In this document: one piece after another, positions 1 through 9,634 of the stretch
How positions within the stretch are numbered: the first letter of the stretch is position 1
Layout: each line of letters begins with the position of its first letter
Source: Candidatus Rokubacteria bacterium CSP1-6
GTDB lineage: Bacteria > Methylomirabilota > Methylomirabilia > Rokubacteriales > CSP1-6
Assembly (NCBI GenBank): GCA_001443385.1
Contig: LDXP01000014.1
Span: forward strand, 1,509-42,816
Direction: 5' to 3'
DNA length: 41,308 bases
Notes under the pieces: model-generated
Database searches by the model: none
Told to the model about the DNA's origin: nothing
The model's input: the letters and a program-made list of their open reading frames with translations, nothing else
Translations under genes and position numbers: made by a program

Positions 1-1
1 C

Positions 2-733
2 GGCCTCCCGCCGCTGGCCGGCTTCTTTTCCAAGGACGAGATCCTGAAGTCGGCGTACCACGCGGGCCGCCCCGGGCTCTGGGCGGTCCTGCTGCTCGGC
101 GTCTTGCTCACCGCGGTGTATATCTCCCGGGCCTTCATCCTCGCCTTCCGCGGCGCCCCCCGCATGTCCCAGGAGGTCGCCCGCCACGTCCATGAGTCGC
201 CCCGGGTGATGACCGTCCCGCTCGGCATCCTCGCCCTGCTGACCGCCGTCGCCGGCGTGGCCGTCGGGATCCCGTCGGCCCACGGGACGGCATTCGCGCG
301 GTTTCTGAGCCCCGTGTTCCCCCTCGCCGAGGAGGCCGGCCACGGCGCGCTTTCGGCCCTGACGCTCCTCATCCTCTCCGTCATCGCCGCGGTGGCCGGG
401 GTCCTGCTCGCGTGGCTGATCTACGACAGCCGCCCCGTCAACGCGGAGGCCATCGGTCACCCGCGGAACTGGCTCCACGCCCTCGTCCTGAACAAGTACT
501 ACGTGGACGAGGTGTACGACGTCCTCTTCGTCCGGCCGCTCGTGTGGCTGGCCGGCTTCTGCGCGCGCGTCCTCGACCTGGGGTTCGTGGACGGGATCGT
601 CAACGGCGTGGGGCGGCTGGTCGTGGGCTGGGCGCGGTCGATGCGGCTCGTCCAGACCGGCTACGTCATGAACTACGCGCTCGCGACGCTCCTGGGCGCT
701 GTCGTCATCGTCGCGTTCTTCCTGTCGCGATGA
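2..733 (+). CDS. nuoL: NADH-quinone oxidoreductase subunit L, C-terminal part (5' end outside the window)
   Basis: Open frame from the window edge, starting GLPPLAGFFSKDEILK (NuoL motif), hydrophobic, directly upstream of nuoM with a 4-nt overlap. Confidence 0.93.
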   Translation, partial: GLPPLAGFFSKDEILKSAYHAGRPGLWAVLLLGVLLTAVYISRAFILAFRGAPRMSQEVARHVHESPRVMTVPLGILALLTAVAGVAVGIPSAHGTAFARFLSPVFPLAEEAGHGALSALTLLILSVIAAVAGVLLAWLIYDSRPVNAEAIGHPRNWLHALVLNKYYVDEVYDVLFVRPLVWLAGFCARVLDLGFVDGIVNGVGRLVVGWARSMRLVQTGYVMNYALATLLGAVVIVAFFLSR

Positions 734-2265
734 GAGAGCCGATCCTCTCGGCGGTGACCTTTCTCCCCGTGCTGGGGGCCGTCGTCATCGCGCTCCTCCC
801 GCGGGGCCGGGCGGCCCTCGTCCGCTGGTTCGCCTTCCTCGTCGCCGTGGCGACCTTCGCCGTCTCCCTCCTCCTCTACGCCGGCTTCGACGCCGCGAGC
901 GCCGACTACCAGTTCCCCGAGCGGCTCCCGTGGATGCCGTCCTTCGGGATCTCCTACCACCTCGGGATCGACGGCATCAGCCTGCTCCTGGTGCTCCTGA
1001 CGACCTTCCTCTCGCCGCTGGCGCTCCTCTCCTCCTGGCGGGCGGTACAGGATCGGGTCAAGGAGTTCTCGATCACCATGCTCCTCCTCGAAACGGGGAT
1101 GCTCGGGGTCTTCGTCAGCCTGGACCTCTTCCTCTTCTACATCTTCTGGGAGGCCATGCTGATCCCCATGTACCTCATCATCGGGGTCTGGGGCGGGCCC
1201 GCCCGGATCTACGCGGCGATCAAGTTCATCCTCTACACCCTGACCGGCTCCGTGCTCATGCTGGTGGCCATCCTGGCGCTCTACTTCCAGCACGGCGCCG
1301 CCACGGGCACCTACACCTTCGACCTCCCGGTCCTCGCGGGCTACGTCGTCCCGGGAGGATCGCAGGTCTGGCTCTTCCTGGCGTTCGCGGTGGCCTTCGC
1401 GATCAAGGTGCCGCTGTTTCCCTTCCACACGTGGCTCCCCGACGCCCACGTGGAGGCGCCGACCGCGGGCAGCGTGATCCTCGCGGGAGTCCTCCTCAAG
1501 ATGGGCACCTACGGCTTCCTCCGCTTCTGCCTGCCGCTGTTTCCCCAGGCCAGCCTGGCCTTCGTCCCGTGGATCTTCCTCCTGTCGCTGGTCGGCATCG
1601 TCTACGGCGCCTGGGTCTCCATGGTCCAGCCGGATCTGAAGAAGCTCGTGGCCTACTCCAGCGTGAGCCACCTGGGCTTCGTCGTGCTCGGCCTCTTCAC
1701 CCTCACCCCGCAAGGGATCGTGGGCGGCATCATCCAGATGGTGAACCACGGGCTCTCCACGGGGGCGCTCTTCCTCATGGTGGGGATCCTCTACGAGCGG
1801 CGCCACACGCGGCTCATCGCCGACTTCGGCGGGCTCTGGAAGACGATCCCGGCCTTCTCCGCCCTCTTCATGATCGTGTCCCTCTCCTCGCTGGGCCTCC
1901 CCGGCCTCAACGGGTTCGTCGGCGAGTTCCTGATCCTGGTCGGCGCCTTCGCGTGGGCCTCCGGCCCGTCCGCCGCTCCGGCCGCCTACCTGGTGCCGGT
2001 CCTGGCGACCAGCGGCATCGTCTTCGCGGCGGTGTACCTGCTCTGGATGTACCAGCGCGTCTGCTTCGGGGAGATCACGAGCGAGGCGAACCGCGGGCTC
2101 GCCGACCTGACGGGGCGCGAGTGGGCCGTGCTCCTGCCGGTGCTCCTCTTCATCGTCTGGATCGGCGTGTACCCGCGTCCCTTCACGGGGATGACCGAGG
2201 CGAGCGTCCAGGCGCTCATCACCCAGGTCCAGTCCAAGGTCGCCGCGGCGCCGGGAGGGCGCTGA
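730..2265 (+). CDS. nuoM: NADH-quinone oxidoreductase subunit M
   Basis: ATG at 730 overlaps the nuoL stop. MREPILSAVTFLPVLGA; motifs GIDGISLLLVLLTTFL, FWEAMLIPMYLIIGVWGG, KVPLFPFHTWLPDAHVEAPTAGSVILAG, KKLVAYSSVSHLGF. Confidence 0.96.
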   Translation: MREPILSAVTFLPVLGAVVIALLPRGRAALVRWFAFLVAVATFAVSLLLYAGFDAASADYQFPERLPWMPSFGISYHLGIDGISLLLVLLTTFLSPLALLSSWRAVQDRVKEFSITMLLLETGMLGVFVSLDLFLFYIFWEAMLIPMYLIIGVWGGPARIYAAIKFILYTLTGSVLMLVAILALYFQHGAATGTYTFDLPVLAGYVVPGGSQVWLFLAFAVAFAIKVPLFPFHTWLPDAHVEAPTAGSVILAGVLLKMGTYGFLRFCLPLFPQASLAFVPWIFLLSLVGIVYGAWVSMVQPDLKKLVAYSSVSHLGFVVLGLFTLTPQGIVGGIIQMVNHGLSTGALFLMVGILYERRHTRLIADFGGLWKTIPAFSALFMIVSLSSLGLPGLNGFVGEFLILVGAFAWASGPSAAPAAYLVPVLATSGIVFAAVYLLWMYQRVCFGEITSEANRGLADLTGREWAVLLPVLLFIVWIGVYPRPFTGMTEASVQALITQVQSKVAAAPGGR

Positions 2266-3701
2266 TGCCCGGCGCCCTGGTGCCCCTGGCCCCGCTGCTG
2301 CTGGTGGCGGCGACGGCCGCCCTGGTGATCCTGCTCGATCTGCTCCCGCCCCGGGAGCGGAAAGGGCATCTCGCCGTCGTGGCGCTCGTCGGGGTCGTGG
2401 CCGCGCTGCTCGCGGCCCTGCTCCTCTGGGGGCGGGAGGGGCGTGCGTTCGGGGGGATGCTCGTGCTGGACAACTTCGCCGTGTTCCTCGACGTGGTGAT
2501 CTGTTACGCGGCGGCGCTGGTCCTCCTCCTGTCCATGGACTACCTCCGCCGCAACGGGATGGAGACCGGCGAGTACTACATCCTGGTGCTCCTCGCCACG
2601 CTGGGAATGATGCTGATGGCCCAGGCCGCCGACCTGATCGTGATCTTTCTGGCCCTGGAGCTGATGTCGCTGTCGCTCTACGTGCTCGCCGGACTTTTCC
2701 GGGGGAGACTGACGTCGGCAGAGGCGTCGATGAAGTACTTCCTCCTGGGCGCCTTCGCCACGGGCTTCTTCGTGTACGGGATCGCGCTGATTTACGGCGC
2801 TACCGGCACCACCGCGCTGGATCGAATCGCGGCGGCGGCGGGCGGCCTCCAGCGGGATCCGCTGCTCCTGATCGGATTCGGCCTGCTCCTCGTGGGGTTC
2901 GGCTTCAAGATCTCGTCGGTGCCGTTCCACATGTGGGTGCCGGACGTGTACGAGGGCGCGCCGACGAGCGTGACGGCCCTGATCGCCACCGGCTCCAAGG
3001 CGGCGGGGTTCGCCGCCCTCCTGCGCGTCCTCTTCTCGACGTTCAAGGTCAACCAGCCGGACTGGACCCTGCTCCTCTTGGTGGTGGCCGTGCTCACGAT
3101 GACCCTCGGGAACGTGATCGCCATCGCCCAGTCCAACCTCAAGCGGATGCTGGCCTACTCCTCGATCGCTCACGTCGGGTACATGCTGGTCGGGGTGGTG
3201 GCCGGCGGAGCGCTCGGGGTTGGAAGCGTGCTGTTCTACCTGCTGGTCTATACCTTCACGACGGTGGGGGCCTTCGGGGTGATCCTGCTCCTCGAGCGGG
3301 GGCGCCAGGAGGCGGTGGAGCTGGACGACTACGCGGGGCTGGCCGCGCGCCATCCGGTGCTGGCGCTGGCCCTAGCGCTCTTCCTGCTCTCGCTCGTCGG
3401 GATGCCGCCGACGGCGGGCTTCGCGGGCAAGTTCTACCTCTTCGGGGCCGCCGTCCGCTCGGGCTATATCTGGCTGGTGATCATCGCCGTCCTCAACTCG
3501 GCCGTGGCCGCCTACTACTACCTCCGGGTCGTCGTCTACATGTACATGCGCGAGCCCGCGGGTCTCCCCACCCGGCCGGCGCCGTCCTTCGCCGGGCGCC
3601 TGGCCCTGGCGGTCGCGCTCTGGGGCGTCTTCCAGCTCGGGGTGATGCCCGCGCCCGTCCTGGACCTCGCCCAGGCCGCGGTGGCCCCGCTGTTGCGCTG
3701 A
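2265..3701 (+). CDS. nuoN: NADH-quinone oxidoreductase subunit N
   Basis: ATG at 2265 overlaps the nuoM stop. Motifs LELMSLSLYVLAG, SAEASMKYFLLGAFATGFFVYG, SSVPFHMWVPDVYEGAPTSVTA, LKRMLAYSSIAHVGYML. Confidence 0.96.
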   Translation: MPGALVPLAPLLLVAATAALVILLDLLPPRERKGHLAVVALVGVVAALLAALLLWGREGRAFGGMLVLDNFAVFLDVVICYAAALVLLLSMDYLRRNGMETGEYYILVLLATLGMMLMAQAADLIVIFLALELMSLSLYVLAGLFRGRLTSAEASMKYFLLGAFATGFFVYGIALIYGATGTTALDRIAAAAGGLQRDPLLLIGFGLLLVGFGFKISSVPFHMWVPDVYEGAPTSVTALIATGSKAAGFAALLRVLFSTFKVNQPDWTLLLLVVAVLTMTLGNVIAIAQSNLKRMLAYSSIAHVGYMLVGVVAGGALGVGSVLFYLLVYTFTTVGAFGVILLLERGRQEAVELDDYAGLAARHPVLALALALFLLSLVGMPPTAGFAGKFYLFGAAVRSGYIWLVIIAVLNSAVAAYYYLRVVVYMYMREPAGLPTRPAPSFAGRLALAVALWGVFQLGVMPAPVLDLAQAAVAPLLR

Positions 3702-3706
3702 AGACT

Positions 3707-4489
3707 TTGGGCGTCCGCCTCCCGTACCGCGGCTGGCTCTTCGATCTGGACGGCACCGTCTACCGGGGAGAGGCCCTGATCGAGGGTGCCGCCAAGGTCA
3801 TCGAGGCGCTGCGCGCGGCCGGGCGGCGCGTGGCGTTTCTCTCCAACAAGCCCATCCAGACCCGGGACGACTACGCCGCCAAGCTGACGCGCCTCGGCAT
3901 CCCCACCCGGTCGGAGGAAGTGGTCAACTCGTCCCTGGTCCTGGCCCGTCACCTGGCGCGAACGGATCCCGGCGCCGCCTGCTTCGTCATCGGCGAGCCC
4001 CCGCTGATCGGGGAGCTCCGGGCTCACGGCCTCGAGGTCCGCGACGACGAGCGGGTGGGCTGGGTGGTGATTGCCTTCGACAGGACGTTCACCTACGCCA
4101 AGCTCAACACCGCGCTCCAGGCGGTGAAGCGCGGGGCCCGGCTCATCGCCACGAACCCGGACCGGACCTGTCCCGTCGCCGGCGGCGAGATTCCCGACTG
4201 CGCGGGCATGACCGCGGCCGTGGAGGCCGTCACCGGCAAGACGGTCGAGCTGATCGTCGGCAAACCGTCCCCCCTCATGCTGGAGGTGGCGCTGGAGGTG
4301 CTGGGGCTCCCGGCCTCCGAGACGGTGATCGTGGGGGACAGGATCGAGACGGACGTCACCATGGGGAAAGCCCTGGGGCTGGGCACAGTCCTGGTCCTCT
4401 CGGGCGTCACTCCCCGCGACGATCCGCGGATCGCCGAGCTCAAGCCCGACCACGTCCTCACGTCGATCCGGGAACTCGTGGAACCATGA
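3707..4489 (+). CDS. HAD-IIA (NagD-like) phosphatase; glycerol-3-phosphate/phosphoglycolate-type phosphatase is a candidate activity
   Basis: Probable TTG start at 3707 (no ATG/GTG nearby in frame). Motif I WLFDLDGTVYRG, motif II FLSNKP, C-terminal GDRIETDVTMGKALGLGTVLVLSG. Overlaps glpD by 4 nt. Confidence 0.88.
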   Translation: MGVRLPYRGWLFDLDGTVYRGEALIEGAAKVIEALRAAGRRVAFLSNKPIQTRDDYAAKLTRLGIPTRSEEVVNSSLVLARHLARTDPGAACFVIGEPPLIGELRAHGLEVRDDERVGWVVIAFDRTFTYAKLNTALQAVKRGARLIATNPDRTCPVAGGEIPDCAGMTAAVEAVTGKTVELIVGKPSPLMLEVALEVLGLPASETVIVGDRIETDVTMGKALGLGTVLVLSGVTPRDDPRIAELKPDHVLTSIRELVEP

Positions 4490-6111
4490 GCCGATTGGGC
4501 GGGATCGAGAACCAGCAGTTCGACGTCCTCATCATCGGCGGCGGCATGGCCGGAGGGGGAGTGGCGCGGGACCTGGCGCTCCGCGGCGCCTCGGTCGCCC
4601 TCTTCGAGAAGGCCGACTTCGCCTACGGCACCACGTCCCGCTCCTCCAAGCTGATCCACGGCGGGCTCCGGTACCTCGAGCTCTTCGACTTCAAGCTCGT
4701 CCGGGAGTCGCTCAGGGAGCGGGAAACGCTGAGCCGTCTGGCGCCCCACCTGATCCGCCCGCTGCCGTTCCTGATCCCGATCTATCGCGGCGCGCGCCCG
4801 GGCCTCATCAAGGTGCGCATCGGGCTGGCGCTCTACGACTGGCTCACGCCGGGCAAGGCGACGGACCGCTACGGCGTGATCCGGCCGGAAGCCGCCCTGG
4901 CGCTGGAGCCCGAGATCCGCGCCGAGGACCTCCGGGGCGCGGGGTACTACTTCGACGATCTCCTGCTCTCTCCCGAACGCCTGTGCCTGGAGAACGTCCT
5001 CTCGGCCTGCCGTCACGGCGCCCGGGCGTTCAACTATGTGGCGGTCGAGGAGGTCCTCAGGGGCCCCAAGGGCATCGAGGGCCTCGCCGTCCGCGATCTT
5101 CTGACGGATCAGGTTCGACGCGTGAGAGGTCAGGTCATCGTCAACGCGGCCGGCCCCTGGGTGGATCAGATCCGGGCGCTGGCCGGCGTCCAGGACCGCG
5201 GCCCCCACGTCATCCGGACCACCAAGGGCGTTCACTGTCTGCTGCCGCGGCTGACCGAGCGCGCCGTGTACCTCCCGGCGCAGGATGAGCGGATGATCTT
5301 CGTGATCCCCTGGCGCGAGTTCTCGCTGGTGGGGACGACGGACACCGACTTCGACGGCAACCTGGACCGCCTCTGGGCCACGAAGGACGAAGTGACGTAC
5401 CTGCTGGAAGAGGTTCGGCGCGTCCTCCCCGACCGGCGCGTGACGGCCGACAACGTGCTGTACACCTACGCGGGGGTCCGGCCGCTGACCCACGAGCCGG
5501 GAAAGTCTCCCTCGAAGGTGTCCCGCCAGCACCGGGTGTGGGTGGAGGGTCCGGGCGGAAAGTTTCTCACGATCACGGGCACAAAGCTGACCTGCTTCAG
5601 GAGCCTGGCCGAGGCGGCGTCGGACCTCGCGATGGAGCGGCTGGGGCGCCGCGCTGCCGCGCGCACCGCGATGCTTACGCTTGACGGGGCGGATCAGAGC
5701 GCGGGACGGGTGGAGGCGCGGGCGTGGATGGACGTCTCGGCGGAGCTGGCGGCGACGGGGCTCCGGCGGGAGACGCTCGAGCGGCTCGTCGAGACCTACG
5801 GGCGCAGCTACGTCCGCGTCCTGGACCTCGCCCGGAAACTCTCCGACGGCGCCGAGCGGCTCTGCGGGCGCAACCCGGAGATCGTCGCGCAACTGCATTA
5901 CGCCGTCGCGGAGGAGCTGACCATCTCCCTCCAGGACTTCCTGCTCCGCCGCACCGGCATCGGCACCAGCCCCTGCCAGGGCCTCGACTGCGCCGGGCCC
6001 ATCGCGGCCCGCATGGCGGACCTCTTGGGGTGGAATGCCCGGCGGCGGGAGGCCGAGCTCGACGCCTTCCACGATCAGGTGAATCAGAGCCACCGCTTCC
6101 GCGAGCCGTGA
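4486..6111 (+). CDS. glpD: FAD-dependent glycerol-3-phosphate dehydrogenase
   Basis: FDVLIIGGGMAGGGVARDLALRG dinucleotide fold, TTSRSSKLIHGGLRYLE, IVNAAGPWVDQI, YAGVRPL, and a C-terminal domain typical of GlpD. Confidence 0.95.
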   Translation: MSRLGGIENQQFDVLIIGGGMAGGGVARDLALRGASVALFEKADFAYGTTSRSSKLIHGGLRYLELFDFKLVRESLRERETLSRLAPHLIRPLPFLIPIYRGARPGLIKVRIGLALYDWLTPGKATDRYGVIRPEAALALEPEIRAEDLRGAGYYFDDLLLSPERLCLENVLSACRHGARAFNYVAVEEVLRGPKGIEGLAVRDLLTDQVRRVRGQVIVNAAGPWVDQIRALAGVQDRGPHVIRTTKGVHCLLPRLTERAVYLPAQDERMIFVIPWREFSLVGTTDTDFDGNLDRLWATKDEVTYLLEEVRRVLPDRRVTADNVLYTYAGVRPLTHEPGKSPSKVSRQHRVWVEGPGGKFLTITGTKLTCFRSLAEAASDLAMERLGRRAAARTAMLTLDGADQSAGRVEARAWMDVSAELAATGLRRETLERLVETYGRSYVRVLDLARKLSDGAERLCGRNPEIVAQLHYAVAEELTISLQDFLLRRTGIGTSPCQGLDCAGPIAARMADLLGWNARRREAELDAFHDQVNQSHRFREP

Positions 6112-6198
6112 TATATTTTGGGGCGCCTTTTCCCTGGCCCCGTCATCCTCTTCATGCAGCGGTGGTTCGTGAAGGGCCTCATCGAGAGCGACAAGTGA
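6112..6198 (+). pseudogene. Remnant: C-terminal tail of a MalG/UgpE-type ABC transporter permease
   Basis: Frame with no start codon other than an internal ATG, reading [28 protein letters not shown]. This resembles the conserved C-terminus (QR.(F/L)V.GL) of carbohydrate ABC permeases. The stop overlaps the glpQ GTG start as in a coupled operon. Confidence 0.5.
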
Positions 6199-6977
6199 GC
6201 GCGGGCGCAATCGGGGCGCGGGCGGTTGGGACGCTCCTGGCGGCTCACCGGGGGGGCGCGCAGATCTGGCCCGAGAACAGCCTCCTCGCCTTCAGGAACG
6301 CCATCGCCCTCGGCGCCGACTTCCTGGAGTTCGACGTGCACCTGAGCAAAGATGGTGAGGTGGTGGTGATCCATGACCCGACCGTGGAGCGGACCACCAC
6401 GGGGGCGGGGGCTGTGAGCGACCGGACGCTCGCCGAGCTCAGGACGCTCCGCCTGAAGGGCAGGGACGGGAAGGGTACGGAGGAGGCGATTCCCACCCTG
6501 GACGAGGTGGTCGGGCTGGCAGCGCCGACCCCGGTCCGGCTCCTGCTGGAGATCAAGGTGGACGCGCGCGGCGGCCGTTATCCCGGGATCGAAGAGAAGG
6601 CCCTCGTCATCCTCGACCGCCACGGGATGGCCGGCCGGACGCTCGTCATGGCCTTCCAGGAGGAGACGGTCCGCCGGATCAGGACGCTGCGGCCGGAGGT
6701 GTGGGTCGGGGGACTGTGCGAGAAGCGGGATCTCGCCGAGATGCGGTCCACGGTCGAACGGGAGATCGAGAGGCTCCGGGACGCGGGAGCGCGCTTCATC
6801 GGGCTCCACCAGGGGCTGGTCACCCCCGACGTGGTCGAGCAGGCCGAGCAGGCAGGGCTCCTCCTGGGCGTGTGGACGGTGAACGACGCGGGGGCCATGA
6901 AGCGGTTCATCGAGCTGGGCGTGGGGATCCTCATCACCGATCGCCCCGACGTCGCCAGGGAGCTGCTCGGCCGATGA
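6195..6977 (+). CDS. glpQ: Glycerophosphodiester phosphodiesterase (GDPD family)
   Basis: GTG at 6195. [52 protein letters not shown] and C-terminal [28 protein letters not shown]. Confidence 0.93.
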   Translation: MSAGAIGARAVGTLLAAHRGGAQIWPENSLLAFRNAIALGADFLEFDVHLSKDGEVVVIHDPTVERTTTGAGAVSDRTLAELRTLRLKGRDGKGTEEAIPTLDEVVGLAAPTPVRLLLEIKVDARGGRYPGIEEKALVILDRHGMAGRTLVMAFQEETVRRIRTLRPEVWVGGLCEKRDLAEMRSTVEREIERLRDAGARFIGLHQGLVTPDVVEQAEQAGLLLGVWTVNDAGAMKRFIELGVGILITDRPDVARELLGR

Positions 6978-8473
6978 CGGCCGGGCGCCACGTGCTCGCG
7001 CTGGACCAGGGCACCACGGGCTCGACGGCGCTGGTCGTGGACGCGGAGGGGGAGGTCCGCGGGCGCGGCTATGCCCTACTCCCGCAGTACTTCCCGCGGC
7101 CGGGCTGGGTGGAGCACGATCCCGAGGAGATCTGGACGACCACGGAGCGCGCGGCCCAGCAGGCCCTGGCGGCGGCGCGCGTTACCGGGGGCGAGCTGGC
7201 AGCGATCGGGATCACCAACCAGCGCGAGACCACGATCCTCTGGGACCGGAAGACGGGTCACCCGATCCACCGCGCCATCGTCTGGCAGTGCCGGCGCACG
7301 GCCGGGCTCTGCGAGCGGCTCCGGTCCGACGGCCTGGAGGTCCTGTTCAGGCGGAAGACCGGCCTCGTCCTGGACGCCTACTTTTCCGGGACCAAGATTC
7401 GTTGGCTCTTGGATGAAGTCCCCGGCGCCCGCCGTCAGGCCGAGAGCGGCGGGCTCGTCTTCGGCACCGTGGACTGCTGGCTCCTCTGGAAGCTTACCGG
7501 GGGCCGGCGGCACGCCACCGATCCGTCGAACGCGTCCCGGACGCTCTGCTTCGACATCCTGTCGCTCGGCTGGGACGCTGAGCTCGCGGGGGCCCTGGCG
7601 GTTCCGATGAGCGTCTTTCCCGAGGTGAGACCCTCGGCGGGAGTGTTCGGCGAGACCGCGGACCTGGGGTGGCTGCCCGCCGGAATCCCCGTGGCCGGGA
7701 TTGCCGGAGACCAGCAGGCCGCGCTCTTCGGGCAGGTCTGTTTCCAGCCCGGAATGGCCAAGAACACCTACGGCACCGGCTGCTTCATGCTCCTCAACAC
7801 CGGACCCACCCCGGTGCCGTCGAAGGAGGGCCTGCTCACCACGGTGGCGTGGCAGACGGGCGGGACGACGACTTACGCGCTGGAGGGGTCGGTCTTCATC
7901 GCGGGCGCCGCCATCCAGTGGCTCAGGGATGGCCTCGGCCTGATCGCTCACGCGGCGGAGAGCCAGGAGCTCGCCGAGTCGGTGGACGACACCGGCGGCG
8001 TGTACCTCGTCCCCGCCTTCGTGGGGCTCGGCGCCCCGTACTGGGACATGTACGCGCGGGGGACCATCGTGGGGATCACGCGGGGCACCGCCCGGGCGCA
8101 CATGGTCCGCGCGGCGCTGGAGGCGATCGCCTACCAGAGCCGGGACGTGCTGGAGACCATGGCGGCCGAGGCCGGCGCGTCGCTCCGGTCGCTCCGCGTG
8201 GACGGCGGAGCGGCGGCCAACGACTTCCTCTGCCAGTTCCAGGCCGACCTGCTGGACGTCCCCGTCCTGCGCCCGTCGGTGACCGAGACGACGGGGCTGG
8301 GCGCCGCCTACCTGGCGGGGGTGGGGGCCGGGCTCTGGAAGCCGGACGAGCTGGCGGGACGGTGGAGACTCGACCGACAGTTCACGCCGGCGATGGACGA
8401 GGGGCGCCGGAACGCGCTGTACGGCGGCTGGCGACGGGCCGTCGAGCGGTCCCGCGGCTGGGCAAACTCATGA
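6974..8473 (+). CDS. glpK: Glycerol kinase
   Basis: [81 protein letters not shown]. Confidence 0.96.
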   Translation: MTAGRHVLALDQGTTGSTALVVDAEGEVRGRGYALLPQYFPRPGWVEHDPEEIWTTTERAAQQALAAARVTGGELAAIGITNQRETTILWDRKTGHPIHRAIVWQCRRTAGLCERLRSDGLEVLFRRKTGLVLDAYFSGTKIRWLLDEVPGARRQAESGGLVFGTVDCWLLWKLTGGRRHATDPSNASRTLCFDILSLGWDAELAGALAVPMSVFPEVRPSAGVFGETADLGWLPAGIPVAGIAGDQQAALFGQVCFQPGMAKNTYGTGCFMLLNTGPTPVPSKEGLLTTVAWQTGGTTTYALEGSVFIAGAAIQWLRDGLGLIAHAAESQELAESVDDTGGVYLVPAFVGLGAPYWDMYARGTIVGITRGTARAHMVRAALEAIAYQSRDVLETMAAEAGASLRSLRVDGGAAANDFLCQFQADLLDVPVLRPSVTETTGLGAAYLAGVGAGLWKPDELAGRWRLDRQFTPAMDEGRRNALYGGWRRAVERSRGWANS

Positions 8474-8493
8474 CCTCAAGACAGGAGGCAACC

Positions 8494-9624
8494 ATGAAAC
8501 GCACGACGTTGACGGCCGTGGCGCTGCTGCTGGCAGCTCTGGTGGGCGGCGCCGGCCTGGCGCAGGCACAGGCGCCCATCGAGGACGAGCTGGTGCTGCA
8601 GACGCCGGTCTCCAAGTTCATCGTGGACGCGGCGCTGAAGGCCTTCGCCCAGTACGCGAAGGAGAAGTGGAACGTGAACCTCAAGACCAACGCGCTCTAC
8701 GCCGGGACCCCGGTTTCCTACGGCAGGATCGTGGAGTGGAAGGGGAAGCCCGAAGTAGACATCTTCTGGGGCGGAGAGTCGGCGCTCTTCGACAAGCTGG
8801 CCGAGCAGAAGCTCCTCGTCAAGGTCGAGATCTCCAAAGCGGCCTGGGACGCGATCCCCGCCTCCATCGGCAAGCCGAAGCCGGTCCCCCTCAAGGACCC
8901 CAACGGCTTCTGGGTCGGGACCGCGCTCGAGCCCTACGGCCTCGTCTACCATCCAAGGGTCCTGAAGCGGCTCGGGGTGGCCGAGCTCAAGGACTGGGAG
9001 GACGTGCTGAACCCCAAGCTCAAGGGCAACGTGGCCCAGTGCGCCCCGACCCGCTCCTCCTCCTCCCACGCCACCTACGAGGTTATCCTCCAGGAGAAGG
9101 GGGACGCCAAGGGATGGGAGTGGCTGCAGCGGCTGGCCGCCAACTCGGGCATCTTCACCGCCCGGAGCCGGGACGTTCCGTCGGTGGTGGCCAAGGGCGA
9201 GTTCGCCGTCGGGTTCGCGGTCCCGTCCTACATGGCCTTCGAGGAGAAGCTGGCGGGCTTCGACATCAAGTTCGTGGCGCCGAAGAACGCCTTTGTGACC
9301 CCGGAGCCCATGGGGATCCTGGCGGGCGCCAAGCATCCCAAGGCCGCCCGGGCCTTCGTGGAGTTCCTCCTGACCGAGCAGGGGCAGCGGGTGTTCATGG
9401 AGCGCGGCCTCTTCCCCATCACCCCCAAGTACAAGGTCCAGGGCCCCCCCGGCTCCACCGCGGAGCTGGCGGTCGAGTTCACCGGCGGGGTGCGTTCCTA
9501 CTTCGACGCGCCGGTCTCCAACATCTACGACGACGACATCGCGCAGAAGCGCTACAAGGAGGTCAACGAGCAGTACCGGAAGGACATCGAGGCGGTCCTC
9601 GACGACCTGAAGAAGAAGTACTAA
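8494..9624 (+). CDS. ABC transporter periplasmic substrate-binding protein (AfuA/FbpA-like family)
   Basis: Shine-Dalgarno AGGAGG, ATG at 8494, signal peptide MKRTTLTAVALLLAALVGGAGLAQAQA, then a family-1-type solute-binding fold; followed by ABC ATPase and permease genes. Confidence 0.87.
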   Translation: MKRTTLTAVALLLAALVGGAGLAQAQAPIEDELVLQTPVSKFIVDAALKAFAQYAKEKWNVNLKTNALYAGTPVSYGRIVEWKGKPEVDIFWGGESALFDKLAEQKLLVKVEISKAAWDAIPASIGKPKPVPLKDPNGFWVGTALEPYGLVYHPRVLKRLGVAELKDWEDVLNPKLKGNVAQCAPTRSSSSHATYEVILQEKGDAKGWEWLQRLAANSGIFTARSRDVPSVVAKGEFAVGFAVPSYMAFEEKLAGFDIKFVAPKNAFVTPEPMGILAGAKHPKAARAFVEFLLTEQGQRVFMERGLFPITPKYKVQGPPGSTAELAVEFTGGVRSYFDAPVSNIYDDDIAQKRYKEVNEQYRKDIEAVLDDLKKKY

Positions 9625-9634
9625 TGACGAAGAC

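Noticed and set aside
4093-6210. 705-aa - strand ORF opposite the HAD gene and glpD
   Set aside because: Spans two well-supported + strand genes; low-complexity composition typical of the complement of GC-rich coding sequence.
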